Shown: positions 1 to 6,386 of the stretch, piece by piece
Numbering within the stretch: the stretch's first letter is position 1
How the letters are laid out: each line of letters opens with the position of its first letter
From: Bacteroidales bacterium
Lineage (GTDB): Bacteria > Bacteroidota > Bacteroidia > Bacteroidales > WCHB1-69
Direction: 5' to 3'
NCBI GenBank assembly: GCA_031272415.1
Contig: JAISTU010000084.1
Span: 1 to 14,703 of the forward strand
DNA length: 14,703 nucleotides
Translations under genes and position numbers: made by a program
Notes under the pieces: generated by a model
Told to the model about the DNA's origin: nothing
The model's input: the letters and a program-made list of their open reading frames with translations, nothing else
The model's database searches: none

Positions 1-1
1 A

Positions 2-346
2 AAATTAGCAGGTACAAAATGGAAACTCGAAGGTATAGTAAATGAACAGACAGGCGAAATGCAAATACTTGTGCCAACTGATTGCGAAGAATGTTATACT
101 TTGGAGTTTGATACGGATAGTACAGATACAGGAAAAAGTACGACAAACGAGCAATTATTCGATTTTAATTCCGCATCAATTTTTATTGGTACTACCAAAA
201 TAAACGAAATTGGTGAGGACGGGAATCTGTATTATGATTTATTGTTTAAAATTAATTCTTATCAATTTTTTAATGATGTACTTTATTTTTACTGTACATT
301 AGAAGGAATAAATTATGTTTTAAAATTTAAAAAATTATTACAATGA
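2..346 (+). CDS. Bacteroidales lipoprotein-like protein, C-terminal part (cut by window edge)
   Basis: The frame is open from the first bases of the window, so the true start lies upstream; an internal ATG at 59 is not a convincing start because the conserved part (GTKWKLEGIV) begins before it. The visible 114 residues include GTKWKLEGIV, a CEECYTLEFDTD segment and a final hydrophobic strand ending in YVLKFKKLLQ. From memory, this pattern is typical of small secreted lipoproteins that are common and poorly characterised in Bacteroidales; their signal peptide and lipobox cysteine would lie outside the window. The function is unknown. The stop codon overlaps the next reading frame by ATGA, which suggests translational coupling to what followed. 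Family assignment is by recollection of the pattern, not a search. Confidence 0.6.
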   Translation, partial: KLAGTKWKLEGIVNEQTGEMQILVPTDCEECYTLEFDTDSTDTGKSTTNEQLFDFNSASIFIGTTKINEIGEDGNLYYDLLFKINSYQFFNDVLYFYCTLEGINYVLKFKKLLQ

Positions 347-504
347 ACACGAAAAAATCTTTAACAATTGGTATTGTATTACATTTTATGCTATGTAATA
401 CATACGGACAGATAAGTACGAAAGAATTGCCCGTAAGTTTTGGAATACAAAATCTTTCTGCGAGGTCGGTTCTGTCCGTGGCAAATGTAATGGTTAAAGA
501 ATAG
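343..504 (+). pseudogene. N-terminal stub of a secreted protein (possibly a type IX secretion substrate)
   Basis: A 53-residue frame starts at an ATG overlapping the previous stop. It opens with a basic start (MNTKK), a hydrophobic segment and a plausible cleavage site after NTYG, followed by QISTKELPVSFGIQ. The QIST(K/N)E.PVSF pattern right after the signal peptide is one I associate with the first mature residues of large Bacteroidota secreted proteases and related type IX secretion substrates. Here the frame runs only about 30 residues further and ends exactly in a palindromic repeat. It is therefore probably a truncated remnant rather than a small functional protein. The identity of the parent gene is inference; a genuine short secreted peptide cannot be excluded. 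Confidence 0.45.
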
Positions 505-532
505 TCCCCTAAATCCCCCGCAAGGGGGGACT
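503..532. repeat. C/G-run palindromic intergenic repeat
   Basis: AGTCCC (503-508) is complementary to GGGACT (527-532), and inside it CCCCC (515-519) pairs with GGGGG (524-528) around GCAA. This 'TCCCCC-GCAA-GGGGGA' palindrome resembles a dispersed intergenic repeat often seen in Bacteroidota genomes. The stop codon of the upstream stub (502-504) overlaps its left edge. Confidence 0.6.
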
Positions 533-544
533 TTTTGAAATAAT

Positions 545-572
545 GTAGAGACGTAGCGTGCTACGTCTTTAC
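545..572. repeat. Palindromic repeat with ACGTAGC core
   Basis: AGACGTAGC (549-557) and GCTACGTCT (560-568) are perfect inverted arms with a two-base centre. Pairing extends outward to 545 and 572 with one G-T wobble, giving 13-base arms. It resembles the GTAGAGACG-type short palindromes dispersed between Bacteroidota genes. A purely transcriptional role (hairpin) is also possible, but no T-run follows directly. Confidence 0.6.
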
Positions 573-577
573 TTGTA

Positions 578-673
578 TTGTCTGAACTTTGATTTTCGTA
601 TGATTTGCAGGATTCGCAAGATTAAAATAATCACACAAATCATTAAAATCATTCAAAATCACAGTTCAGACAA
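578..673. repeat. 96-bp palindromic element with 19-bp terminal inverted repeats
   Basis: The left end TTGTCTGAACTTTGATTTT (578-596) and the right end (655-673) are inverted copies with one mismatch in 19. The interior consists of repeated GATT/AATC blocks that continue the dyad imperfectly, so the whole unit could fold into one long hairpin. This TGTCTGAA...TTCAGACA form matches a small non-coding element, MITE-like in size, that I recall as frequent between genes in Bacteroidota. No coding capacity and no clear target-site duplication was seen. Confidence 0.7.
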
Positions 674-690
674 GGGTGGTGCAAAAATGC

Positions 691-726
691 AAAAAAAAAT
701 CTCTACACTCTACACTCTGAAAAAAG
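691..726. repeat. Low-complexity CTCTACACT repeat, copy 1
   Basis: A run of nine A, then CTCTACACT repeated as overlapping 7-base units (701-718), then GAAAAAAG. Bases 708-726 match the reverse complement of 3641-3659 with one mismatch in 19, so this is a dispersed repeat with an inverted copy at the other end of the tpiA-comF block. Confidence 0.5.
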
Positions 727-737
727 CCAGTCTTTTC
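719..737 (-). terminator. Weak terminator candidate after comF
   Basis: Read on the minus strand directly after the comF stop codon, GAAAAG, a five-base loop (ACTGG) and CTTTTTTC can form a short A/U-rich hairpin whose right arm is itself the U-run. A second hairpin (CCTGCA / TGCAGG, 745-763) lies in the last comF codons. Either could help end the operon transcript; the stem is weak. Confidence 0.3.
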
Positions 738-1454
738 TCAATGCCCTGCAAATGCTATGCAGGCGACACTTATTTTTATGTTTTTAATTTTCATAAGTAC
801 TTCTATTGCAGACGATAAAGAAGAGCCGGTGGTCAAAACATCATCGACAAGGAGCAAATGTTTACCTTCTAAATTATCGGTTTGATTTAGTTCAAAAGCA
901 CAGGCAAGATTTTCATAGCGACTGTAAATTGATTTTTTGGTTTGTGTACTTGTATAAATAACCCTTTTTATTGCATTTGTGAGAATTTGTTTGGGCATTA
1001 CGTTGGCTATACCTTTGCAAATGATTTCGCTTTGGTTGTAACCTCTTGTCTTTTTTCGTTTTTTGTGTAGGGGGAGTGGAATTAAAAAATCTACTGAATT
1101 AAAATCTTGATTTTGAGAGAGTTGTGCCCCTAATAATTCCCCTAAAACAATGCCGATTTGTTGATTATTTTTGTATTTTAGCAAATGAATAATATGTTGT
1201 GTAATTCCTTCTTTGCGAAAATAGCAGTAGGCTGTTGCCCGAAAAACAGGTACTTTTCCTGCAAACACTAATTCGGCAGGATTGTTAATTTGTTCGCAAA
1301 AATCGGTCAATGGCAATGAAGACAAACAATACGAGCATAAACAACGCTCTCCATAAACCAACACTTCCGAGCAAAGGGAACAATATTTAGGATAAAATAG
1401 CCCCAAAAAATCAGATAAATATCTGTATATCAATCGATTACCATATACAAGCAT
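738..1454 (-). CDS. comF: ComF family phosphoribosyltransferase-like protein
   Basis: A 238-residue ComF/amidophosphoribosyltransferase-like protein. The N terminus has a zinc-binding cysteine cluster (C25, C28, C40, C43: CSLC...CSYC). The C-terminal half is a type I PRTase fold with the PRPP-binding loop LLVDDVLTTGSS near 201-212 and the family segment IPLPLHKKRKKTRGYNQS near 125-142. In naturally competent bacteria ComF supports handling of incoming single-stranded DNA; its reaction is not settled, and in Bacteroidota the gene is common without proven competence. An ATG at 1496 in the same frame would add 14 residues and overlap kdsC by 59 bases. The start at 1454 was preferred because the protein then begins shortly before the usual FYPKYC zinc-finger region and overlaps kdsC by only 17 bases. 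It is the last gene of the minus-strand block. Confidence 0.88.
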   Translation of the reverse strand: MLVYGNRLIYRYLSDFLGLFYPKYCSLCSEVLVYGERCLCSYCLSSLPLTDFCEQINNPAELVFAGKVPVFRATAYCYFRKEGITQHIIHLLKYKNNQQIGIVLGELLGAQLSQNQDFNSVDFLIPLPLHKKRKKTRGYNQSEIICKGIANVMPKQILTNAIKRVIYTSTQTKKSIYSRYENLACAFELNQTDNLEGKHLLLVDDVLTTGSSLSSAIEVLMKIKNIKISVACIAFAGH

Positions 1455-1959
1455 CTTCGCAAAACCATTGATTGTGTAGTCGCAACACTTGTTCAATTAT
1501 ATCTCTGACACACCCTTTACCGCCTTGAAAATGAGAGATATAATCAGCAATATGTATAATTTCAAGTGCAGCATCGGCAGGACAGGCTTTCACTGCCGCC
1601 ATTTGCATTACCTGATAATCGGGTATATCATCGCCCATATAGAGAATATTTTCCTTTTTTAGCCCTTTTTCTTGCATATATTGGGCTAAAATTTGTGTTT
1701 TATCAGCAATTTTTAGAAAAATATCAATTCCTTGAAAATCAGCGTATCTTTTTTTCATACTTTCCGAATAACCGCCGGAAATAATGCAAATATGATAGCC
1801 TTTTTTGAGTGCGTATTGTATTGCATATCCGTCTTTTACGTTAGTTGTTCGCAATTGGTCGCCATCAGGTGTAACCGTTACACCGCCATCGCTTAAAACA
1901 CCATCAAAATCGAACACAAATGTAGTAATATTGTGTAAAAGTTCTTTATATCTACTCAT
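1438..1959 (-). CDS. kdsC: 3-deoxy-D-manno-octulosonate 8-phosphate phosphatase
   Basis: A 173-residue HAD-superfamily phosphatase of the KdsC type (EC 3.1.3.45), which removes phosphate from Kdo 8-phosphate in the cytoplasm during synthesis of the lipopolysaccharide inner core. HAD motif I is DFDGVLSDG at 17-25 (nucleophile D17, acid D19), motif II is the SGG at 61-63, the motif III lysine is K87 and motif IV is GDDIPD at 109-114. The KdsC signature regions NVKDGYAIQYALKKG and GGKGCVRDIIE (146-156) are present. The length is normal for these capless tetrameric phosphatases. It lies three bases after prmA and its last codons overlap the comF start, which suggests co-transcription and coupled translation. 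It could be annotated as a generic HAD hydrolase, but the DG and GGKG features make KdsC the best call. Confidence 0.9.
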   Translation of the reverse strand: MSRYKELLHNITTFVFDFDGVLSDGGVTVTPDGDQLRTTNVKDGYAIQYALKKGYHICIISGGYSESMKKRYADFQGIDIFLKIADKTQILAQYMQEKGLKKENILYMGDDIPDYQVMQMAAVKACPADAALEIIHIADYISHFQGGKGCVRDIIEQVLRLHNQWFCEDACIW

Positions 1960-1962
1960 TTT

Positions 1963-2805
1963 TTAACTATTTTTTATCAATTTTGCAGCGACCCAATTTT
2001 CTTTTTCCATAAATGAGTCCAAAAAGAGTTCATATTTTGCTGCATGATTTGTAATTAACTCTAAATCAGGCTCTTTGTAAAATCCGCTCAAAAACATTCT
2101 GCCTCCATTTTTGAGCGCTTTTGCATACGCAGGCAAGTCGTTTAAAATAATATTGCGGTTAATATTGGCAATAATAACGTCATAATCGCCATTTTTTATC
2201 GCTTTTGCATCTCCCATAACGACCTCAATATCAGAGCATTGATTACGTTGCACATTTTCCAAACAATTTTCATACGCATTTTGGTCATTATCAATTGCCA
2301 AAACAGAATTTGCTCCCCGCATTTTTGCCAAAATAGCCAAAATACCTGTTCCCGTTCCCATATCCAACACCTTTTGAGCCGTCAAATTTTCTTTTAGTAA
2401 ATAACTGATTATCAGAGCAGTAGTAGGATGATGTGCCGTACCAAACGACATTTTGGGTTCAATAAGAATTTCATACAACAGATCCGGTCTGCTTGCATGA
2501 AAAGGGGCACGTATATAACATTGATTATCAATGATAACCGACTCATAATTGCTTTCCCATACCGCATTCCAATTTTGATTTTTAATTTCATTCAATTCAA
2601 ATGTAAATTGAAAATCAGCAGACTTAAAATTGTTTATAAACTCTTGAAAATCAGTATTTTGAAAATCATTTTTCGGAATATATGCCAAAAAGCCCTCTTC
2701 GTTCTCAACAAAACTTTCAAAGCCCAATGTTGCCAAAAATGCAATCAAAATTTCGTTTCCAATGGCGGGTTTATCCACCTGCATTTTTAACTCAATGTAT
2801 TGCAT
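1963..2805 (-). CDS. prmA: Ribosomal protein L11 methyltransferase
   Basis: A 280-residue S-adenosylmethionine-dependent methyltransferase that trimethylates ribosomal protein L11. The N-terminal substrate-recognition part carries NWNAVWESNYESV near 78-90, as in other PrmA proteins. The Rossmann-like catalytic domain has SFGTAHHPTT (120-129), the SAM loop DMGTGTGIL (148-156), the acidic strand-2 end AIDND and the motif IV equivalent IIANINRNII near 211-220 (NINR where many homologues have NI(L/N)). An upstream in-frame ATG at 2850 would extend it into tpiA by 44 bases and add a sequence (MPLSMPPK...) unlike the family. The ATG at 2805 leaves a single base after the tpiA stop and opens with MQYIELKM, which fits. 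The gene is the second of the tpiA-prmA-kdsC-comF block. Confidence 0.92.
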   Translation of the reverse strand: MQYIELKMQVDKPAIGNEILIAFLATLGFESFVENEEGFLAYIPKNDFQNTDFQEFINNFKSADFQFTFELNEIKNQNWNAVWESNYESVIIDNQCYIRAPFHASRPDLLYEILIEPKMSFGTAHHPTTALIISYLLKENLTAQKVLDMGTGTGILAILAKMRGANSVLAIDNDQNAYENCLENVQRNQCSDIEVVMGDAKAIKNGDYDVIIANINRNIILNDLPAYAKALKNGGRMFLSGFYKEPDLELITNHAAKYELFLDSFMEKENWVAAKLIKNS

Positions 2806-2806
2806 A

Positions 2807-3583
2807 TCAGTCGTTTTTGGTGCAAGTTTCGGCGGCATTGACAATGGCAATAAAATCTTCTGCTTTCAAAGAAGCACCACCGATTAAACCGCCGTCAATA
2901 TCCGGGCATGCAAACAATTCCAACGCATTTCCTGCATTGCAACTCCCTCCGTACAACAACATGCAATTGAAAGCCACCTCAGTGCTGTATTGCTTCTCTA
3001 TCAATTGCCGAATAAAAGCATGCACTTCTTGTGCTTGCGAAGGCGTTGCTGTTATTCCTGTGCCGATTGCCCAAATAGGTTCGTATGCAATGATAACATT
3101 TTCAAACTGTTGCGATTTTAAATGAAATAAACCTGCCGTCAATTGTTGCTCAATAAATTGCAAATAATCGCCTCCTTTTCGTATTTCCGATGTTTCTCCA
3201 ATGCAAAATATCGGACTTATTTCATTTTCGAGCAAAATTGTTGCTTTTTTTGCCAATATATCGTCCGTTTCAGATTGATACATACGTCTTTCCGAATGCC
3301 CTATAATGCAAAAATCAGCACCTGCCGACTTTAACATTGCAGCACTTATTTCGCCTGTATAAGCCCCAAAAGGATGCTCGCTAACATTCTGAGCACCAAC
3401 GTAAAAATTGCTGTTTTCGGCAATATCGGATGCCATCTCCAAATACAAAACGGGCGGACAAACAATAATATCTGTCTCCAACGGCATATCTTCTATTCCC
3501 TGTGCTATTTCCACCAACAAATCCTCTGCCTCTGCAAAAGATTTATGCATTTTCCAATTACCTGCTACTATTTTGTTTTTCAT
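2807..3583 (-). CDS. tpiA: Triosephosphate isomerase
   Basis: A 258-residue TIM-barrel enzyme that interconverts dihydroxyacetone phosphate and glyceraldehyde 3-phosphate in glycolysis and gluconeogenesis (EC 5.3.1.1). Catalytic residues are visible: N9 and K11 in AGNWKMH, H96 in IIGHSERR and E168 in AYEPIWAIGTG, the latter opening the mobile loop 6. The phosphate-gripping segments YGGS (211-214) and GGAS (235-238) are present. Its length is typical. A start at 3607 would add eight residues; 3583 was chosen because MKNKIVAGNWK is the normal N terminus and because the -7 promoter box at 3605-3612 would otherwise lie inside the coding region. It leads the minus-strand operon. Confidence 0.97.
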   Translation of the reverse strand: MKNKIVAGNWKMHKSFAEAEDLLVEIAQGIEDMPLETDIIVCPPVLYLEMASDIAENSNFYVGAQNVSEHPFGAYTGEISAAMLKSAGADFCIIGHSERRMYQSETDDILAKKATILLENEISPIFCIGETSEIRKGGDYLQFIEQQLTAGLFHLKSQQFENVIIAYEPIWAIGTGITATPSQAQEVHAFIRQLIEKQYSTEVAFNCMLLYGGSCNAGNALELFACPDIDGGLIGGASLKAEDFIAIVNAAETCTKND

Positions 3584-3604
3584 AAAATAATTGTCAATAA
3601 AATA

Positions 3605-3612
3605 CAAAGATA
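3605..3612 (-). promoter_or_regulatory. Probable tpiA operon promoter (-7 box)
   Basis: On the minus strand this reads TATCTTTG, an exact match to the Bacteroidota -7 consensus TAnnTTTG, ending 21 bases before the tpiA ATG. No clear -33 TTTG at the usual distance was found. Confidence 0.6.
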
Positions 3613-3640
3613 CACCTTTTCTTCAATTAAAAATTAAAAA

Positions 3641-3673
3641 CTTTTTTCAAAGTGTAGAGTGAAGTTTTTTTTT
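3641..3673. repeat. Low-complexity CTCTACACT repeat, copy 2 (inverted)
   Basis: The reverse complement is an A-run, then CTTCACTCTACACTTTG and AAAAAAG. Over 19 bases (3641-3659) it matches 708-726 with one difference. The two copies lie in opposite orientation at the two ends of the tpiA-prmA-kdsC-comF block. Confidence 0.5.
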
Positions 3674-3684
3674 CATTTTTGAAT

Positions 3685-3800
3685 AAAAAAGTTCTAAAAT
3701 TAGACAAAAGATAATGAATAATTTATTGATATTCAATGTGTTACAAATATTCTTTTTCAAATTTGTCTAATTTTAGAACTTTTTTGTCTGATTTTAGAAC
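3685..3800. promoter_or_regulatory. Operator-like array: three copies of an 18-base motif
   Basis: The motif TTTGTCTAATTTTAGAAC occurs at 3762-3779; again at 3783-3800 with one change (A to G); and in inverted orientation at 3691-3708. Copies 1 and 2, with flanking A/T runs, form a perfect 24-base inverted repeat (3685-3708 and 3762-3785, 53-base spacer). Copies 2 and 3 are direct repeats at a 21-bp period, two helical turns. The core TCTAATTTTAGA is itself a palindrome. Copy 3 ends 21 bases upstream of the -7 box at 3822 and so covers the -33 region. The layout suggests binding sites for a transcription factor, plausibly the AraC-family protein encoded next to it. A small palindromic element ending at 3685 and 3785 is the main alternative. 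Confidence 0.55.
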
Positions 3801-3821
3801 AAAAGATATTGATTTTTTGTG

Positions 3822-3829
3822 TATCTTTG
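3822..3829 (+). promoter_or_regulatory. Probable promoter (-7 box) of the AraC-family gene
   Basis: TATCTTTG matches TAnnTTTG exactly and ends 28 bases before the ATG at 3858. The region where a -33 element would lie is occupied by the third copy of the operator-like motif. Confidence 0.6.
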
Positions 3830-3857
3830 TAAATCATTAAATTTAATAAAATAGAAT

Positions 3858-4829
3858 ATGGCAAGAAAGATAGAAGACCATAAGGAAAATAAGGAAAAAC
3901 TGCTCAAAAAAGCAGGGTTTGATTCTTTGATAGAATTGATACAAACAGAGCAAGGAGATGAGATAAAAGTATTTTCAAATACTGTAAAACTCATTTTTAT
4001 GTTGGAAGGTGAAGCGGAATTGTTCGCAGGTCGAGATTACCACAAAACGAAGGTAAAAAAAGGGAATTTTTTCCTTTTGCCGATTGATGAGCAAGTATTT
4101 GCACGCACAACACAAGCGGCTTCCATGCTAAAAGTGGTGATTTCGGTGCCGTCATGCAGTCTGTATGATTATTTGCCGTTTGAATACTACAGTACTTTTA
4201 AAGTCGCCCAACAAAATGAAAAAAATAATACTCCACCGTCAGCGCAACCCAAACGCAGAGGCAGAGGTAAAGCCAAAACAAAACAAATAGCCGATTCTCC
4301 AATTATTCCATTGACTATCAATGAAAAAATGCAAGAATTTTTGGACATTTTGCTCGCTGATATGGCAGAAGGAAAATTTCAACAGTTTAAATACCTCAAA
4401 ATCAAACAAGAAGAATTGTTTTTTATATTGAGACAATATTATCCGATTAAGCAATTGGTAGAATTCTTCTACAATATTACTTATTCGGATATGGGTTTTG
4501 CAAAAGTTGTTTTTGATAATTTGAACAAAATACATTCTGCTGCAGATATTGGTAAGTTGATGAATTACAGCACATCAGGGGCAAAAAAACGCTTTTCAAT
4601 AGTTTTCAATGAGCCGCTTTCGCAATGGTTGGACAATTACAAAGCCAAACGACTCTATTATGAAATGCTTTTTACCGACAAAAAAATAATGCAATTGGCG
4701 AAAGAATATGGTTTTTGCTCCTCTTCGCACATTACACATTTTTGTTTGCGAATGTACGGCATGCCACCTTTGAAGTTAAAACGTCAAATTCGGGAGAAAT
4801 ACAATCGAATATACAAAGGCGAAAAGTAA
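3858..4829 (+). CDS. AraC-family transcriptional regulator with basic linker
   Basis: A 323-residue regulator. Residues about 25-115 look like a cupin-type sensing domain (short beta-rich segments such as FMLEGEAELFAG and GNFFLLP). Residues about 120-148 form a polar linker with a basic cluster PKRRGRGKAKTK (131-142) that resembles an AT-hook. Residues about 226-312 are a C-terminal AraC double helix-turn-helix: ADIGKLMNYSTSGAKKRF as the first HTH and IMQLAKEYGFCSSSHITHFC as the second, followed by GMPPLKLKR, the usual end of the domain. The effector and target genes cannot be read from sequence. The gene stands alone between its own promoter and a strong terminator, and the repeated motif upstream suggests autoregulation. 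The AraC assignment is firm for the C terminus; the N-terminal fold is inferred. Confidence 0.85.
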   Translation: MARKIEDHKENKEKLLKKAGFDSLIELIQTEQGDEIKVFSNTVKLIFMLEGEAELFAGRDYHKTKVKKGNFFLLPIDEQVFARTTQAASMLKVVISVPSCSLYDYLPFEYYSTFKVAQQNEKNNTPPSAQPKRRGRGKAKTKQIADSPIIPLTINEKMQEFLDILLADMAEGKFQQFKYLKIKQEELFFILRQYYPIKQLVEFFYNITYSDMGFAKVVFDNLNKIHSAADIGKLMNYSTSGAKKRFSIVFNEPLSQWLDNYKAKRLYYEMLFTDKKIMQLAKEYGFCSSSHITHFCLRMYGMPPLKLKRQIREKYNRIYKGEK

Positions 4830-4836
4830 AAATCCA

Positions 4837-4878
4837 CAGGGATGCAAACTTTTGTATCCCTGATTTTTATTTTTTTTT
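4837..4878 (+). terminator. Rho-independent terminator after the AraC-family gene
   Basis: CAGGGATGCAAA (4837-4848) pairs with TTTGTATCCCTG (4851-4862) with one G-T wobble; the innermost pairs must open to form a loop. A nearly pure T-run (4864-4878) follows. It lies eight bases after the stop codon. Confidence 0.85.
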
Positions 4879-4901
4879 AATTCATAAATCTTTTTTTCAC
4901 A

Positions 4902-5159
4902 ATGAAATCTTTCAACTTTCTCGCAGTGGCAGCCGTATTGTTTGGTTGTACGGTGTTTGCCCACACTGCGCAGGCACAAACCGCCAAAGGTCCCGCCCGC
5001 AACGCCGTATTTATCATACCGGGGGCAAAAATAAACATTTATTGGACAAGCACTTGGTGGGATGCTTGGGAAAACCCATACGCTTGGTTGTTGGGGAAAG
5101 ATAGATTAGGTTATCACCCCGCTTCTTCAAAACGTAATATTAGATGTGTAAAGAAATAA
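4902..5159 (+). pseudogene. Signal peptide joined to a FISUMP/DUF1566-like C-terminal tail
   Basis: An 85-residue frame. Residues 1-26 form a signal peptide (MKSFNF, hydrophobic core, cleavage after AQAQ; an LFGC at 13-16 could also be read as a poor lipobox). Residues about 46-85 carry IYWTST at 46-51 and end in SSKRNIRCVKK. The pair 'YW(S/T)ST ... (V/I)RCV+' is the characteristic C-terminal end of the Fibrobacter succinogenes major-domain/DUF1566 family found in secreted Bacteroidota proteins. The body of such a protein, normally well over 100 residues, is missing, so the signal peptide has probably been fused to the tail by an internal deletion. The frame is uninterrupted and might still be expressed as a small secreted protein. 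Base composition is more GC-rich than in the flanking genes. Confidence 0.5.
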
Positions 5160-5204
5160 TTCATTAATTATCAATAAGTTTAATTTGAAACAGCGATTAA
5201 AATT

Positions 5205-6298
5205 ATGGCAAAACAAAAGAAACCGATAGAAAAGTTTCAACTCACAGACCTTGAGCAGGAAAATATCATCTTTTCCAATGTTGCCAAAATCATTGAACGC
5301 CGCAAGTTCAATGCTGTTTCGGCTGCCAACAGTCAGGTGATTTTGATGTTTTGGGAAATCGGGCAATATATCAATGCTGCGATTTTGGGATTTTCGCGGG
5401 CGGAGTACGGCAAAAAGATTTTGTCGACAGTGTCGACAAAATTAACGGCGAACTACGGCAACTCCTTTGTGGAAGCCAATTTGTACCGAATGAAACGCTT
5501 TGCAACGGTTTTCGATGACCTGAATAAAATTGCCGATGTAATCCCGTTTTTGAGTTGGTCGCATTTTTGCGAAATTATGCGTGTAAAAGACGAACCTGCA
5601 CGGCTGTTTTATGCCAAAGATGCGGCAGAACGGCAACTCGGTATTCGCGACCTGCGCCGACAAATTGCACGAAAACATTTTGAACGTCAGGAAATTGCCA
5701 ATACGCAACTGACAGAAAATTCCGCCGTGCCGTTCAATGTCTTCAAAGACCCGTATCTGTTGGATGTTTTGGATTTGAAAGACAATTTTTTGGAGGCGGA
5801 TTTGGAAAATGCATTTTGCTTGAAATCGAAAATTTCATTCTCGAATTTGGCAGCGGTTTTGCCTTTATGGAACGGCAAAAACGAATTATTATTGACGGCG
5901 ACGATTTCAAAATTGACCTGCTGTTTTTCCACCGCGATTTGCGCCGTTTGGTTGCCATTGAACTGAAAACGGGTAAATTCCGCCCGCAATACAAAGGACA
6001 AATGGAACTGTATCTCAAATGGTTAGACCGTTACGAGCGAAAAGAAGGCGAAAATGCGCCGGTCGGTCTGATACTTTGCACCGAGGCGAGCCGCAATCAG
6101 ATAGAACTGCTCGAACTCGACAAGGCAGGCATTGCCGTTGCGGAATATTGGACAAATTTGCCGCCCAAAAAAGTGTTGGAAAAGAAACTCAAAGAAATTC
6201 TGACAGAGGCAAAAGAGCGTTTGGAACGCAGAAAACTTTTGCCAAATGCCACTGCCAACAAGCAAATTGATTATTTTATTGAAGAAGATAACGAATAA
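5205..6298 (+). pseudogene. YhcG/DUF1016-type PDDEXK nuclease, frameshifted
   Basis: Two adjacent frames together encode a complete YhcG-family protein of about 364 residues. The first (from ATG 5205) holds the DUF1016 N-terminal domain, including YGKKILSTVSTKLTANYG near 68-85 and LSWSHFCEIMRV near 116-127, and stays convincing to LENA at residue 203 (5811-5813). The second, one frame back from 5816 to 6298, starts with LLEIENFILEFGSGFAF and contains the PDDEXK nuclease core FKIDLLFFHRDLRRLVAIELK: the Asp of KID and the Glu-x-Lys of IELK. The switch falls in a TTTT run (5814-5817); one extra base there would restore the frame. Family members are putative nucleases often found near restriction-modification or mobile genes; the substrate here is unknown. 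Both halves are otherwise well preserved, so the break is recent, or a sequencing or assembly error. GC content is visibly higher than in clpC or tpiA, which suggests acquisition by transfer. Confidence 0.8.
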
Positions 6299-6317
6299 TT
6301 TTAAATTTCAAAAATAT

Positions 6318-6386
6318 ATGAAACGAATCTCATTCATCCTCATTTCGTTCCTTTTTATCGGAACACTTGCACAGGCGCAAACCTGA
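6318..6386 (+). pseudogene. Signal-peptide-only remnant
   Basis: A 22-residue frame with a basic start (MKRIS), a hydrophobic core and a cleavage-like end LAQAQT, then an immediate stop (TGA, 6384-6386). It is an ordinary Bacteroidota secretion signal with no mature protein. The rest of the gene has been lost; sequence in another frame that follows directly resembles a transposase C terminus. Confidence 0.5.

Noticed and set aside
558..818. Plus-strand open frame of 86 codons
   Set aside because: It starts inside one palindromic repeat, runs through the 96-bp element and ends antisense to comF; the protein is repeat-derived.
1455..1496. Upstream start of comF at 1496
   Set aside because: It would add 14 residues overlapping kdsC by 59 bases with no family-like sequence; the ATG at 1454 fits better.
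2428..3125. Plus-strand frames of 120 and 147 codons antisense to prmA and tpiA
   Set aside because: The minus strand carries unmistakable prmA and tpiA with all catalytic motifs; the opposite frames are low-complexity shadows.
3685..3785. A 101-bp MITE defined by the perfect 24-bp inverted repeat
   Set aside because: Possible but not preferred: a third motif copy lies outside the right end at a 21-bp period, no target duplication is visible, and the position beside a promoter fits an operator better.
5419..5441. Inverted repeat TTTTGTCGAC-AGT-GTCGACAAAA
   Set aside because: It lies inside the nuclease coding region and encodes the normal family segment KILSTVSTKL, where two similar codon groups create the dyad; no separate function is needed.
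5814..5820. Programmed -1 ribosomal frameshift in the nuclease gene
   Set aside because: The site is only TTTTGC with no classic slippery heptamer and no evident downstream structure; simple indel is the simpler explanation.
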